The notes: generated from the sequence alone by a model not told the origin. A stretch of DNA of 64,000 nucleotides from Protaetiibacter mangrovi (GCF_024752305.1 NZ_JANTHX010000008.1:455341-519340); one strand, 5' to 3'; positions 17,479-26,513 are shown, counted from the stretch's first letter. A program made the numbers and translations.

Positions 17479-17643
17479 ATGCGACGACTCCTGCACCGCC
17501 TCCAGGACGATCGGGGCGACGTGCCCGGCTGGGTGCTGATCACGCTCATGACGGCCGCGCTCGTCATCCTGATCTGGGCGCTCGCCGGGCCCGCCCTCGG
17601 CGACATCTTCCAGAACGCGATCGACAAGGTCTCCGGGATCTGA
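17479..17643 (+). CDS. Small pilin-like protein at the Flp position
   Basis: A 54-residue protein: a short charged head (RRLLHRLQDDRGDV), one hydrophobic helix (WVLITLMTAALVILIWALAG) and a short amphipathic tail. Size, topology and position match the Flp pilin or the DUF4244-like subunits of actinobacterial Tad loci. However, the residue five after the DDRG glycine is Trp, not the Glu that prepilin peptidase substrates have. It may be a specialised subunit or not processed. The next gene starts 1 bp after its stop. Confidence 0.65.
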   Translation: MRRLLHRLQDDRGDVPGWVLITLMTAALVILIWALAGPALGDIFQNAIDKVSGI

Positions 17644-17644
17644 G

Positions 17645-18049
17645 GTGCCGGTTCGCGGCATCCGCGCCTCCCTGCGCGACGACCGTGGCTCGGCACCCGT
17701 CGAGTTCGTGCTCGTCGGGGTGCTGCTGACGGTCCTCACCCTGGCGGTGCTGCAGCTCGCCCTGGCCCTGCACATCCGCAACACCGTGCTCGACGCGGCC
17801 GCCGAGGGGGCGCGCTACGGCGCGCTCGCCGACAACGAGCCGGCGGATGCCGTCGCGCGCACCGCCGCGCTCATCTCGGAGGCGATCGGCTCCGACTACG
17901 CGGGCGACATCGAGGTGCGCGAGGGCTCGTGGATGGGCGTGCCGGCGGTGATCGTCACGGTGCGCACCCGGCTGCCGCTCGCCGGCCTGCTCGGCCCCGA
18001 TCGTGCGCTGGAGGTGGAGGGCCATGCCGCGCGCGAGACGCTGGACTGA
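17645..18049 (+). CDS. tadE: TadE-like minor pilin
   Basis: A 134-residue TadE-like pseudopilin. The head RASLRDDRGSAPVEFV has Gly followed by a Glu at position +5 of the hydrophobic helix, the prepilin-type processing context. After one transmembrane helix the extracellular part (NTVLDAAAEGARYGALA) is the conserved TadE stretch. GTG at 17645 is immediately after the preceding stop. It is probably co-translated with its neighbours and assembled at low copy in the pilus. Confidence 0.82.
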   Translation: MPVRGIRASLRDDRGSAPVEFVLVGVLLTVLTLAVLQLALALHIRNTVLDAAAEGARYGALADNEPADAVARTAALISEAIGSDYAGDIEVREGSWMGVPAVIVTVRTRLPLAGLLGPDRALEVEGHAARETLD

Positions 18050-18500
18050 CGCCCTCCGCCACCGTCTCGGGCGCGACGACGGCTCGGCGTCGCTCGAGTT
18101 CATCACGGTGGGGGTGCTGCTGCTGGTGCCGCTCGTCTACCTCGTGCTGGTCGTGTCGTCGCTGCAGGCGGCCGCGCTCGGCACCGAGGGTGCGGTGCGC
18201 CAGGCGAGCCGCGTGTTCGTGCAGGCGACGACGGAGGCGGATGCGCGCGCGGCCGCCGAGCGCGCCCTGCGGGTGACGCTCGCCGACTACGGGCTCGACG
18301 CGGGTGCAGCCGAGGTCGCGATCAGCTGCCGACCCGACCCCGTCGACTGCCTGGCCCGTCGGGGCTTCGTGACGGTCGAGCTGTCGACCGTCGTGCCGTT
18401 GCCGTTCGCCCCGCCGGTGCTCGGGCTCGACGTGCCGCTCGGCGTGCCGGTGCACGCGGTCGCCACCGAGCAGGTGTCGCGCTTCCGGGCGGGGTCGTGA
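18024..18500 (+). CDS. TadE/TadF-like minor pilin
   Basis: A 158-residue pseudopilin with head LGRDDGSASLEFITVG (again Gly and Glu at +5), one membrane helix, and an extracellular domain with two cysteines (ISCRPDPVDCLA) that may form a disulfide. ATG at 18024 has a strong purine-rich ribosome site (GGAGGTGGAGG) and overlaps the tadE gene by 26 bp; a GTG-like start at 18003 would add seven unlikely residues. The small disulfide loop fits TadF-type proteins of actinobacterial loci. Confidence 0.78.
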   Translation: MPRARRWTDALRHRLGRDDGSASLEFITVGVLLLVPLVYLVLVVSSLQAAALGTEGAVRQASRVFVQATTEADARAAAERALRVTLADYGLDAGAAEVAISCRPDPVDCLARRGFVTVELSTVVPLPFAPPVLGLDVPLGVPVHAVATEQVSRFRAGS

Positions 18501-18940
18501 GCCGCCGCCCGGCCCTCGCCGACGACGAGGGGTCGACGCTGCCGCTCGTGATCTTCTTCGGCATGCTCGGGCTCATCGTCGTGCTGCTGGTGACCGCGGC
18601 CACCTCGCTCTACCTCGAGAAGAAGCGACTGTTCACGATCGCCGACGGCGCCTCGCTCGTCGGAGCGGAGGCGTTCGAGCTCGACGCGGTCGCCCTCACC
18701 CCCGACGGGCCGCGTCCGGTGCTCGAGAGCGCGGATATCGCGGTAGCGGCCGCCGACTACCTCGCCGGCAATCCGGTCGCCGAGCTCGAGGGGCTGACCC
18801 TCGAGCAGGCGTTCACCGCCGACGGGCGCAGCGCCACCGTGACGGTCTCGTCGGTGTGGCATCCGCCCGTCGTCACGATGTTCGTGCCCGAGGGGCTGCG
18901 CGTCGAGGCGACCGCGACCGCCCGCTCGGTGTTCGGCTGA
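18497..18940 (+). CDS. TadG-like/Rv3654c-type pilus protein
   Basis: A 147-residue protein, head ALADDEGSTLPLVIFF, one hydrophobic helix, then YLEKKRLFTIADGASLVGAEAF, the region typical of TadG-like and Rv3654c-like proteins encoded last in actinobacterial Tad loci. There is no Glu at +5 (Leu instead), so it is probably not processed by a prepilin peptidase. GTG at 18497 overlaps the previous stop by 4 bp. It ends the pilin-like operon, convergent with gap. No prepilin peptidase or CpaE is present in the window. Confidence 0.75.
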   Translation: MSRRPALADDEGSTLPLVIFFGMLGLIVVLLVTAATSLYLEKKRLFTIADGASLVGAEAFELDAVALTPDGPRPVLESADIAVAAADYLAGNPVAELEGLTLEQAFTADGRSATVTVSSVWHPPVVTMFVPEGLRVEATATARSVFG

Positions 18941-18967
18941 GCGGCACCGAGCGGGCGGGGGAGCGGC

Positions 18968-19969
18968 TCAGGCCCCGGCCAGCAGCGTGAGGCTGTCGAC
19001 GACGCGGTTCGAGAAGCCCCACTCGTTGTCGTACCAGGCGACCACCTTCACGTGCCGCCCGTCGACGCGGGTGAGCGCCGAGTCGAAGATCGACGAGTGC
19101 GGGTTGCCGACGATGTCGCTCGACACGATCGGGTCGGCGGTGAACTGCAGGATGCCGGCGAGCGGTCCCTCGGCGGCGGCACGGTAGGCGGCGAGCACCT
19201 CCTCGCGGGTCACGTCGCGCGACACCACCGTGTTGAGCTCGACGATCGAGCCGACCGGCACGGGCACGCGGATCGAGTCGCCCGAGAGCTTGCCGTCGAG
19301 CTGCGGCAGCACCAGGCCGATGGCCTTCGCGGCGCCGGTCGTGGTGGGCACGATGTTGACGCCGGCGGCGCGGGCGCGGCGCAGGTCCCTGTGCGGCCCG
19401 TCCTGCAGGTTCTGCTCCTGCGTGTAGGCGTGCACGGTGGTCATGAAGCCGTGCTCGATGCCGGCGAGCTCGTCGAGCACCGAGGCGAGCGGCGCGAGCG
19501 CGTTCGTCGTGCAGGAGGCGTTCGACACGATCGTGTGCAGCTCCGGGTCGAAGCGGTCGGAGTTCACGCCGTAGACGAGGGTCGCATCCGCCCCGTCGGC
19601 GGGGGCGCTCACGAGCACGCGCCGCGCGCCCGCGTCGAGGTGCGCCTGCGCGGCACCGGCGGCGGTGAAGCGGCCCGTCGACTCGACCACGATCTCGACG
19701 CCGAGCTCGCCCCACGGCAGCTGCGCGGGCTCGCGCTCGGCGAGCACCCGGATGCGTCGGCCGTCGACCACGAGCGCGTCGCCGTCGACCGTCACCTCGC
19801 CCGGGAAGCGCCCGAACGAGGAGTCGTAGCGCAGCAGGTGGGCGAGTGTCTCGGGGGCGGTGAGGTCGTTGATCGCGACGACCTCGAGCTCGGTGTCGCG
19901 GGTGTGCAGAGCACGGAGCACGTTTCGGCCGATCCGGCCGAATCCGTTGATGGCGATGCGGGTGGGCAT
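18968..19969 (-). CDS. gap: Glyceraldehyde-3-phosphate dehydrogenase
   Basis: Glycolytic NAD-dependent oxidation and phosphorylation of glyceraldehyde 3-phosphate. The 333-residue protein has the Rossmann start INGFGRIGRNVLRAL, the catalytic Cys motif SNASCTTNALAPL, the HAYTQEQNLQDGPH loop and the C-terminal WYDNEWGFSNRVVD. ATG at 19969 has AAAGGA upstream on the minus strand. It is monocistronic or follows the GlxA-type regulator gene 100 bp upstream. Central glycolytic gaps in this family usually sit next to pgk and tpi; that context is absent here, so a second gap gene elsewhere is possible. Confidence 0.95.
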   Translation of the reverse strand: MPTRIAINGFGRIGRNVLRALHTRDTELEVVAINDLTAPETLAHLLRYDSSFGRFPGEVTVDGDALVVDGRRIRVLAEREPAQLPWGELGVEIVVESTGRFTAAGAAQAHLDAGARRVLVSAPADGADATLVYGVNSDRFDPELHTIVSNASCTTNALAPLASVLDELAGIEHGFMTTVHAYTQEQNLQDGPHRDLRRARAAGVNIVPTTTGAAKAIGLVLPQLDGKLSGDSIRVPVPVGSIVELNTVVSRDVTREEVLAAYRAAAEGPLAGILQFTADPIVSSDIVGNPHSSIFDSALTRVDGRHVKVVAWYDNEWGFSNRVVDSLTLLAGA

Positions 19970-20069
19970 GGGGTTCCTTTCGTCCGCATCGAGCATCCGC
20001 CCGCGGTGCCGGCGCCACCGATGGCGCGCGTGCCGATATCCGCAAGGATCCAGCCAGTTTCGGATGCGG

Positions 20070-21020
20070 TCAGGCGCCCCGGGTGAAGGTGCGGCGGTAC
20101 TCGCTCGGCGAGGTGCCGAGCACCCGCTGGAAGTGCAGCCTGAGGTTCGCCCCGGTGCCGAGCCCGGCGTGCGCGGCGATCTGCTCGATCGGCAGCTCGC
20201 TCGACTCGAGCAGCTCGCGGGCGAGGTCGACGCGCGCCCGCAGCACCCACTGCATGGGCGTGTAGCCGGTGTCCTCGACGAAGTGCCGTGAGAAGGTGCG
20301 GGGCGACACCCGCGCGTGTCGGGCCAGGTCGGCGACCGTGATCGGCTCGTCGAGATGCGCGAGCGCCCACTCCCGCGTCGACGCGTACAGCTCGCCGAGC
20401 GGCTCGGGCACGCTCCGCGGCACGAACTGCGCCTGGCCGCCGCTGCGGTACGGCGCCGCGACCAACCGCCGGGCGACGTGGTTCGACAGGGCGACGCCAT
20501 GATCGCGGCGCACCAGATGCAGGCACAGGTCGAGCGCCGAGGCGCCACCCGCCGAGCTCAGCAGCGAGCCCTCGTCGACGAACAGCACGTTCTCGTCCAC
20601 CCGGATGCGTGGATACCGCGCCCGCAGCGCCTGCGTGTAGTGCCAGTGGGTGGTGGCGCGCCGCCCGTCGAGCAGCCCGGTCGCGGCGAGCGCGAACGCC
20701 CCCGTCGAGATCGCGGCGAGCCGCGCACCGCGCGCGTGGGCATCCCGCAGCGCCTCGACCACTTCTGCGGGCGGGTCGACCTCCGCCGGGGTCCGGTACC
20801 CCGGGATCATCACGGTGTCGGCCCAGCCGAGCGTCTCGAGCCCCGACGAGACCTGGTAGGCGAGCCCCTCGCCGCCGGCCACGACGCCCGCCGCGACACC
20901 GCACACCCGCAGTTCGTAGGGCATGCTCGGCCGCGCCGAGAACACCTGCGCGGGAACGCCCACGTCGAGCGGCTTCGCACCGTCGAGCACGAGCACGGCC
21001 ACCCGGTGCGATCTGCTCAC
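20070..21020 (-). CDS. GlxA-family transcription regulator (DJ-1/PfpI plus AraC)
   Basis: A 316-residue regulator. The N-terminal DJ-1/PfpI-like domain (residues about 5-170: RVAVLVLDGAKPLDVGVPAQVF, then ISTGAFALAATGLLDGRRATTHW) has lost the catalytic Cys (Ser-Thr-Gly at the elbow), so it is likely a sensor. The C-terminal AraC/XylS domain has two helix-turn-helices (ITVADLARHARVSPRTFSRHF and IEQIAAHAGLG). GTG at 21020 follows TATCCT by 7 nt. Target genes are unknown; the gap gene downstream is a candidate only by position. Confidence 0.9.
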   Translation of the reverse strand: MSRSHRVAVLVLDGAKPLDVGVPAQVFSARPSMPYELRVCGVAAGVVAGGEGLAYQVSSGLETLGWADTVMIPGYRTPAEVDPPAEVVEALRDAHARGARLAAISTGAFALAATGLLDGRRATTHWHYTQALRARYPRIRVDENVLFVDEGSLLSSAGGASALDLCLHLVRRDHGVALSNHVARRLVAAPYRSGGQAQFVPRSVPEPLGELYASTREWALAHLDEPITVADLARHARVSPRTFSRHFVEDTGYTPMQWVLRARVDLARELLESSELPIEQIAAHAGLGTGANLRLHFQRVLGTSPSEYRRTFTRGA

Positions 21021-21033
21021 GCCCGCAAGGATA
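21021..21033 (-). promoter_or_regulatory. Leaderless -10 box for the GlxA-type regulator
   Basis: Minus-strand TATCCT followed by 7 nt and GTG. Confidence 0.55.
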
Positions 21034-21065
21034 CGGCCACTGATGTCGCGTCTGCCGATCACCCG

Positions 21066-21077
21066 TAGCCTGGACCC
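21066..21077 (+). promoter_or_regulatory. Leaderless -10 box for the 129-residue gene
   Basis: TAGCCT followed by 6 nt and GTG. Confidence 0.6.
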
Positions 21078-21467
21078 GTGGACCGCAGCGACTGGATCGA
21101 GCACCGCCGTGGCGACGGCGAGCGCCTCGGGTGGATGCGGCCCGAGGGCGACGGTTTCGTGCCCGTCGACCTGCTCGGGCGCGACCGGGCGGGCGTGCTC
21201 GACTGGCTGGCCGCCGAGGAGCTGCTCGACGCGCTCGGCATCGGCTACCTCGCCGAGCCGTTCCTGCTCGAGCGCCCGGATGCCGGCCCGCTGCGGGTGC
21301 GCATCGCCGAGGTGTCGCCCCACGGCATCCGCGTCGTCCGCGACTACGGCGGGGCGATCGGCGGGCCGATCGAGGAGCACCGGCTCGCGTGGCCGCTGCC
21401 GGAGGGGCTGCGTCCGCTCGCGGAGGTCGGGGACGCGGGCGACGGCGACTGGCTGTTCGACGCTTGA
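21078..21467 (+). CDS. Conserved-looking hypothetical protein
   Basis: A 129-residue soluble acidic protein starting MDRSDWIEHRRGDGERLGWM, with GFVPVDLLGR and a central VRIAEVSPHGIRVVRDYG. It has no signal peptide, no membrane segment and no cysteine. The strong leaderless promoter and normal codon use support a real gene. I do not recognise the family. It is divergent from the GlxA-type regulator (57 bp between starts) and followed by a lipoprotein gene. Confidence 0.75.
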   Translation: MDRSDWIEHRRGDGERLGWMRPEGDGFVPVDLLGRDRAGVLDWLAAEELLDALGIGYLAEPFLLERPDAGPLRVRIAEVSPHGIRVVRDYGGAIGGPIEEHRLAWPLPEGLRPLAEVGDAGDGDWLFDA

Positions 21468-21562
21468 CGCGCGCCGACGAGCGCCGGAGAGTGGAGGAGT
21501 CGGGTGTCAACCCGATCCGCCGCCGCCGACGTCGTGCAGGTGAACCGTCGAAAGGGAGCCTC

Positions 21563-22111
21563 ATGACCGCCACGACCGCCCGACTCGCCTCCGCGGCCGC
21601 AGCCGCCCTGCTGCTCGTCGCGCTCGCCGGGTGCACCCCGGGCGAGGCGCCGACCCCGACCGGCACGCCCGCGGCATCCGAGACGCCGAGCGAGACCCCC
21701 ACCGTGGAGCCCGCGGAGGAGACGGTGCCGCCGGTCGCCGAGATCGACGCATCCGAGCGTGCGGCGATCGTCGCGGGCATCGAGGCGGGCGACCCGGCGG
21801 CGGTCGGCCCCTACCTGACCGACCCGGTGAACTACATCCTCGCCTCCTCGGAGTGCTGCGGCGTCATCAGCGCCGCCGACGCCACGGGCGAGCTCATCGG
21901 CTATACGAGCGGCTCGTCGGGCTGGAGCTCGCCCGTCGACCCGGCCTACCTCGACCAGGTGCGGATGAGCCCCTACTACGGCGAGCTGGTGCCCGCCGAC
22001 GTCATCGCGCTGCGCGCCTCCTCCGACGGACTCGTCGTGATCCTGGGCGTCGAGGGCGACCGCATCGCCTCGGTGCTCGTCGGCCACGAGGACGTGCTGC
22101 TGTTCACCTGA
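21563..22111 (+). CDS. Small lipoprotein
   Basis: A 182-residue protein with a type II signal peptide and lipobox LAGC, a Thr/Pro/Glu linker (residues about 22-55), then a domain with SSECCGVISAADAT, an unusual adjacent Cys pair. ATG at 21563 is preceded by AAAGGGAG. The mature domain (IVAGIEAGDPAAVGPYLTDPVNY) resembles lipoproteins with an NTF2-like or steric-lid domain, but I cannot assign a family. Its end overlaps the convergent MFS gene by 8 bp. Confidence 0.75.
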   Translation: MTATTARLASAAAAALLLVALAGCTPGEAPTPTGTPAASETPSETPTVEPAEETVPPVAEIDASERAAIVAGIEAGDPAAVGPYLTDPVNYILASSECCGVISAADATGELIGYTSGSSGWSSPVDPAYLDQVRMSPYYGELVPADVIALRASSDGLVVILGVEGDRIASVLVGHEDVLLFT

Positions 22112-23342
22112 CCCGTCGCGCGGCGCCCACGTGGCGCGGCAGGAAGACGCGCAGGTCGAGCGCGCCGAGCAACCCGAGCACGCCCATCACCCCGACCGCC
22201 ACCGGCAGCGAGGCGACGAGCGCGAGCGCCGAGATGAGCAGCGGCGCGGCGGCCGCCCCCGAATCGGCGGTGAACCGCCACGCGCCGAGGAACGGGGCCG
22301 GATGCGCGGGGTCGGCGAGGTCGGCGCCGAGCGTCATGAGGATGCCGGCCCCGATGCCGTTCGACAGCGCCATCAGCACGGCCACCACGACGAACCAGGT
22401 CTCGGCACCCGGCGCGTCGTGGGTGAACGCGAGGATCAGATGCGAGGTGCCGAGCCCGATCATCGACGGCACCGCCGTCCACAGCCGCCCGAAGCGGTCC
22501 ATGATCCAGCCGCCCGCGTAGAACAGGGCGAAGTCGAGCGCCGCGGCCGAACCGATGATGATCGCCGTCGTCGCCTCGTCGATGCCGATCGACACCGCCC
22601 ACAGCGGCAGGATCAGCATCCGGCTGGCGCGCAGGGCGGCCACCAGCGCCGAGCCGGTGCCGAGGGTGAGCAGCACGCCGCGGTTGGCCGCGATCGTGCG
22701 GAACAGCCCGCGCTCCTCCTCGGCGGCCGCGCGCGCGCCGGGACCGGGCCGCGTCGTCACGAGGTCGGCCGGATCGTGCAACACGAGCAGCACGACGATC
22801 GCCGCGACGCAGGCGGCCAGCTGGATCCAGAAGGCGTTCGCCGCCGATCCGGTGGCCTGGATCACCGCGGCCGTCGCGAAGGGCCCCACGAGGTAGCCGA
22901 AGCGGAAGGTGCCCCCGAGGGTCGACAGCGCCCGCGCGCGGTAGACCGGCGGCACGAAGCTCGTCATGAACGCGTGCCGGGCGAGCGCGAACACGGCGGT
23001 CGCCACCCCGATCAACAGGATCCCGACCCCGAGCACCACGGGGTTCGGCGCGACGAGAGCCACCAGCACCCCCGCGATCGAGAGGGCGGAGGCCCCGATC
23101 ATCGCCGTGCGCTCGCCGATCCGCGCCACCAGCGCCCCGGCCGGCATGTCGCCCGCCAGCTCGCCGACCACGATCATCGCGGCGATGAGAGCGGCGCCCG
23201 GGATGTCGGCGCCGAGCCCGTGCGCCACCGCCGGGATGATCGGGATGATCGCGCCCTCGCCGATCGAGAACAGGATGGTGGGCAGGAACGCCGCGACGAC
23301 CACCTGCCGCCACGGGAAACGGGGAGCCTCGGTGTTGCTCAT
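22104..23342 (-). CDS. Major facilitator superfamily transporter
   Basis: A 412-residue MFS permease with about twelve hydrophobic helices. Family marks include GELAGDMPAGALVARIGERTAM (the motif-A-like loop between helices 2 and 3) and FRFGYLVGPF in helix 5, which resembles motif C of drug:H+ antiporters. Substrate unknown; drug or metabolite efflux is plausible. ATG at 23342 is 76 bp from the divergent prfB start. It ends inside the convergent lipoprotein gene. Confidence 0.88.
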   Translation of the reverse strand: MSNTEAPRFPWRQVVVAAFLPTILFSIGEGAIIPIIPAVAHGLGADIPGAALIAAMIVVGELAGDMPAGALVARIGERTAMIGASALSIAGVLVALVAPNPVVLGVGILLIGVATAVFALARHAFMTSFVPPVYRARALSTLGGTFRFGYLVGPFATAAVIQATGSAANAFWIQLAACVAAIVVLLVLHDPADLVTTRPGPGARAAAEEERGLFRTIAANRGVLLTLGTGSALVAALRASRMLILPLWAVSIGIDEATTAIIIGSAAALDFALFYAGGWIMDRFGRLWTAVPSMIGLGTSHLILAFTHDAPGAETWFVVVAVLMALSNGIGAGILMTLGADLADPAHPAPFLGAWRFTADSGAAAAPLLISALALVASLPVAVGVMGVLGLLGALDLRVFLPRHVGAARRVR

Positions 23343-23403
23343 GGGATGCCTCTCACGCTACCCCCGCGGATGCCGCCCCGGCGCCGCGCCTCGGTGCGCT
23401 GGG

Positions 23404-23418
23404 TAGGCTGTACCCGCC
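23404..23418 (+). promoter_or_regulatory. Leaderless-type promoter -10 box for prfB
   Basis: TAGGCT followed by 9 nt and ATG. Confidence 0.55.
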
Positions 23419-24525
23419 ATGCTCGATGACCTTCCCCCCCAGCTCGCCGCCCTCCGCAGCACCTTCGACGACATCCGCGCCGTCGTCGACGTCGAGCGGC
23501 TCCAGGCCGACATCGCCGACCTCTCCGAGAAGGCCGGCGCCCCCGACCTCTGGGACGACCCCGAGAGCGCGCAGAAGGTGACGAGCGCGCTGAGCCACCG
23601 GCAGGCGGAGCTCGCCCGCATCACGGCCGTCGAGCGCCGCATCGACGACCTCGAGGTGCTCATCGAGCTCTCGCGCGAGATGGACGACGCCGAGTCGGCC
23701 GCCGAGGCCGAGACCGAGTTCGAGGCGCTCAAGAAGACCGTCGGCGACCTCGAGGTGCAGACCCTGCTCGACGGCGAGTACGACCCCCGCTCGGCGGTCG
23801 TCACCATCCGCTCGGGCGCCGGCGGCGACGACGCCACCGACTTCGCCGAGATGCTCATGCGCATGTACCTGCGCTGGGCCGAGCGCCACGGCTACCCCGT
23901 CAAGGTCATGGACACCTCCTACGCCGAGGGCGCCGGCATCAAGTCGGCCACCTTCGAGGTCGACGCGCCCTACGCCTACGGCACGCTCTCGATCGAGGCC
24001 GGCACCCACCGGCTCGCCCGCATCAGCCCGTTCGGCTCGGCCGACAAGCGCCAGACGAGCTTCGCCGCGGTCGAGGTGATCCCGGTGATGGAGGAGGCCA
24101 TCGAGGTCGACATCCCCGAGGGCGACATCCGCGTCGACGTGTTCCGCTCGTCCGGCCCCGGCGGCCAGTCGGTCAACACGACCGACTCGGCGGTGCGCAT
24201 CACCCACCTGCCGACCGGCATCGTCGTGTCGATGCAGAACGAGAAGTCGCAGATCCAGAACCGCGCCGCCGCGATGCGCGTGCTGCAGACCCGCCTCCTG
24301 CTGCTGAAGAAGGAGGAGGAGGCCGCCAAGAAGAAGGAGCTCGCCGGCGTCATCACAGCGAGCTGGGGCGACCAGATGCGCTCCTACTTCCTCTACGGCC
24401 AGCAGCTCGTCAAGGATCTGCGCACCGGCTACGAATCGGGCAACCCGGCCACCGTCTTCGACGGCGACCTCGACGGCTTCATCGCGGCCGGCATCCGCTG
24501 GCGCAAGTCCGACCACGACGACTGA
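23419..24525 (+). CDS. prfB: Peptide chain release factor 2
   Basis: Recognises UGA and UAA stop codons and triggers peptide release. The 368-residue protein has a coiled N-terminal domain, the stop-codon tripeptide SPF ([15 protein letters not shown]), and the catalytic GGQ ([12 protein letters not shown]). In many bacteria prfB has a programmed +1 frameshift near codon 26; here the reading frame is continuous with no internal TGA, as is usual in actinobacteria. It lies just upstream of ftsEX and smpB, a conserved actinobacterial order. Confidence 0.97.
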   Translation: MLDDLPPQLAALRSTFDDIRAVVDVERLQADIADLSEKAGAPDLWDDPESAQKVTSALSHRQAELARITAVERRIDDLEVLIELSREMDDAESAAEAETEFEALKKTVGDLEVQTLLDGEYDPRSAVVTIRSGAGGDDATDFAEMLMRMYLRWAERHGYPVKVMDTSYAEGAGIKSATFEVDAPYAYGTLSIEAGTHRLARISPFGSADKRQTSFAAVEVIPVMEEAIEVDIPEGDIRVDVFRSSGPGGQSVNTTDSAVRITHLPTGIVVSMQNEKSQIQNRAAAMRVLQTRLLLLKKEEEAAKKKELAGVITASWGDQMRSYFLYGQQLVKDLRTGYESGNPATVFDGDLDGFIAAGIRWRKSDHDD

Positions 24526-24572
24526 TCCCGAACGGGGGGAGTGTCGCAGCCGGGGTCCCGGAATCACCTGCT

Positions 24573-24587
24573 TAGGCTCGACACGCC
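24573..24587 (+). promoter_or_regulatory. Leaderless-type promoter -10 box for ftsEX
   Basis: TAGGCT followed by 9 nt and ATG at 24588, the same spacing as at prfB. Confidence 0.55.
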
Positions 24588-25541
24588 ATGATCCGTTTCG
24601 ACCAGGTGTCCAAGACCTACTCCGGTGCAACCCGCCCGGCCCTCGGGAACGTGAGCCTCGAGGTGCTCAAGGGCGAGTTCGTGTTCCTCGTCGGCGCCTC
24701 CGGATCGGGCAAGTCGAGCTTCCTGCGGCTGATCCTCAAGGAGGAGCGGCCCACCAAGGGCAAGATCCACGTGCTCGGGCACGACCTCACGACGCTCGCC
24801 AACCGCAAGGTGCCGTACTTCCGGCGCAGTCTCGGCGTCGTGTTCCAGGACTTCCGGCTGCTGCCGAACAAGACCGTGTTCGACAACGTCGCCTTCACCC
24901 TGCAGGTGATCGGCAAGTCGAAGGGGTTCATCCAGGAGGCGGTGCCGGATGTGCTCAAGATGGTGGGGCTCGCCGGCAAGTCCGGGCGCTACCCGCACGA
25001 GCTCTCGGGCGGTGAGCAGCAGCGCGTCGCGATCGCGCGCGCCATCGTCAACAAGCCGGCGATCCTGCTCGCCGACGAGCCGACCGGAAACCTCGACCCC
25101 GCGACGAGCGCCGGCATCATGACGCTCCTGTCGACGATCAACGCGAACGGCACGACCGTTCTCATGGCCACCCACGACTCCGGCATCGTCGACACGATGA
25201 AGCGCCGCGTGATCGAGCTCATCTCGGGCCAGATCGTGCGCGACGAGCGCCAGGGCGGATACCAGACGCAGGCGATCCCCGTGCAGGACTTCGGCCAGGC
25301 GATGGAGCGCGAGCAGCTCCGCACGGCGGGCGCACCCGCCCGGGATGCCGTCCAGGGCTCGACCCCGCCGGCCCCCGCATCCGCGCCCCCGGTGCCCGTG
25401 TCCGCACCTCCGGTGCGCACGCCGGCGCCGCAGACCGCGTCGTTCTACATCCCGAAGCAGGTGCCCGCCTCGGCGCCGACGGCGACGGCATCCGCGCCGC
25501 CCGTGCCTCCGCCGCTCGTCGAGCCGGGAGACGAGGCATGA
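24588..25541 (+). CDS. ftsE: Cell division ATP-binding protein FtsE with long Pro-rich tail
   Basis: The ATPase of the FtsEX complex, which activates peptidoglycan hydrolases at the septum. Walker A is GASGSGKSS, the signature [15 protein letters not shown], Walker [13 protein letters not shown], and the switch His ATHD. The core ends near residue 225 ([14 protein letters not shown]); about 90 further residues are Ala/Pro-rich ([12 protein letters not shown]) with an island SFYIPKQVP. Usual FtsE proteins are about 230 residues, so this tail is an addition. The ftsX gene overlaps by 4 bp. Confidence 0.95.
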   Translation: MIRFDQVSKTYSGATRPALGNVSLEVLKGEFVFLVGASGSGKSSFLRLILKEERPTKGKIHVLGHDLTTLANRKVPYFRRSLGVVFQDFRLLPNKTVFDNVAFTLQVIGKSKGFIQEAVPDVLKMVGLAGKSGRYPHELSGGEQQRVAIARAIVNKPAILLADEPTGNLDPATSAGIMTLLSTINANGTTVLMATHDSGIVDTMKRRVIELISGQIVRDERQGGYQTQAIPVQDFGQAMEREQLRTAGAPARDAVQGSTPPAPASAPPVPVSAPPVRTPAPQTASFYIPKQVPASAPTATASAPPVPPPLVEPGDEA

Positions 25542-26446
25542 GGCTCGGGCTCATCCTGTCGGAGGTCGGCCAGGGTTTCCGCCGCAACCTCTCGATGGTC
25601 GTCTCGGTGGTGCTCGTCACCTTCATCTCGCTGACCTTCTTCGGCGCCGCCATCCTGCTGCAACTGCAGATCGGGGAGATGAAGGGCTACTGGTACGACC
25701 GCGCCGAGGTGACGGTCTACATGTGCATCGAGGTCGCGCCGGGGTGCGAGGGCGCCGCCGCCACCCAGGAGCAGATCGACGCGGTCGACGCGCAGCTGTC
25801 GGGGCCCACGCTCGGCGAGTTCGTCGACAAGGTCACGTTCGAGACTCCCGACGACGCCTACGCCCGGTTCCAGCAGGAGTTCGCCGGCTCCTCGATCGTC
25901 GACATCGCCACGATCGACTCGTTCGCCGCCGACTTCCAGATCAAACTGGTCGACCCGAACGACTCGGATGTGATCATCGACTCGATCAGCGGGATGCCGG
26001 GGGTCGACGAGGTCAGCGACCAGCGCGCGCTGCTGCAGCCGATCTTCGACATCATGAACGCGGCCAGCTACACCGCCGTCGGCATCGCCGCACTCATGCT
26101 CGTGGCGGCCGTGCTGCTCATCTCGACCACCATCCGGCTGTCGGCGTTCTCGCGGCGCCGCGAGCTCGCCATCATGCGCCTCGTCGGCGCATCGAACCGC
26201 TTCATCGAGACGCCGTTCATCCTGGAGGGCGTGCTCGCCTCGCTCATCGGGTCGGTGCTCGCGAGCGCCGCCGTCGTGGCGATCGTGCAGTTCTTCGTGC
26301 ACGGCTACCTCGCCGAGCGGATCACCGACTACACCTTCATCGGTCTCGACCAGGCGCTGCTCGTGGTGCCCATCCTGATCGGCGTGGGGGCGCTGCTCGC
26401 CGCGCTCTCGGCGAGCGTCGCCATCCGCCGCTACCTCAAGGCCTGA
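25538..26446 (+). CDS. ftsX: Cell division permease-like protein FtsX
   Basis: A 302-residue membrane partner of FtsE. It has an N-terminal helix (residues about 20-45), a large extracellular loop with two cysteines near [10 protein letters not shown], then three C-terminal helices with the FtsX/MacB signature [18 protein letters not shown]. The extracellular loop contacts cell-wall hydrolases such as RipC-type proteins in actinobacteria. ATGA-type overlap with ftsE. Confidence 0.96.
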   Translation: MRLGLILSEVGQGFRRNLSMVVSVVLVTFISLTFFGAAILLQLQIGEMKGYWYDRAEVTVYMCIEVAPGCEGAAATQEQIDAVDAQLSGPTLGEFVDKVTFETPDDAYARFQQEFAGSSIVDIATIDSFAADFQIKLVDPNDSDVIIDSISGMPGVDEVSDQRALLQPIFDIMNAASYTAVGIAALMLVAAVLLISTTIRLSAFSRRRELAIMRLVGASNRFIETPFILEGVLASLIGSVLASAAVVAIVQFFVHGYLAERITDYTFIGLDQALLVVPILIGVGALLAALSASVAIRRYLKA

Positions 26447-26453
26447 GGTCGCA

Positions 26454-26486
26454 TAGACTGAACGGCTGCCCGCGATCGGCGCGGGC
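26454..26486 (+). promoter_or_regulatory. smpB promoter box and leader hairpin
   Basis: TAGACT at 26454-26459 could start a transcript near 26466. A 7-bp hairpin GCCCGCG/CGCGGGC (26468-26486) then precedes the GGGAGGT ribosome site of smpB. Unlike its neighbours this gene has a leader of about 50 nt. Confidence 0.4.
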
Positions 26487-26513
26487 GTCGGATGCCGTGC
26501 TGGGAGGTGCGCC

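Noticed and set aside
23470-23520. Programmed frameshift in prfB
   Set aside because: The frame is continuous from ATG 23419 with no internal TGA near codon 26.
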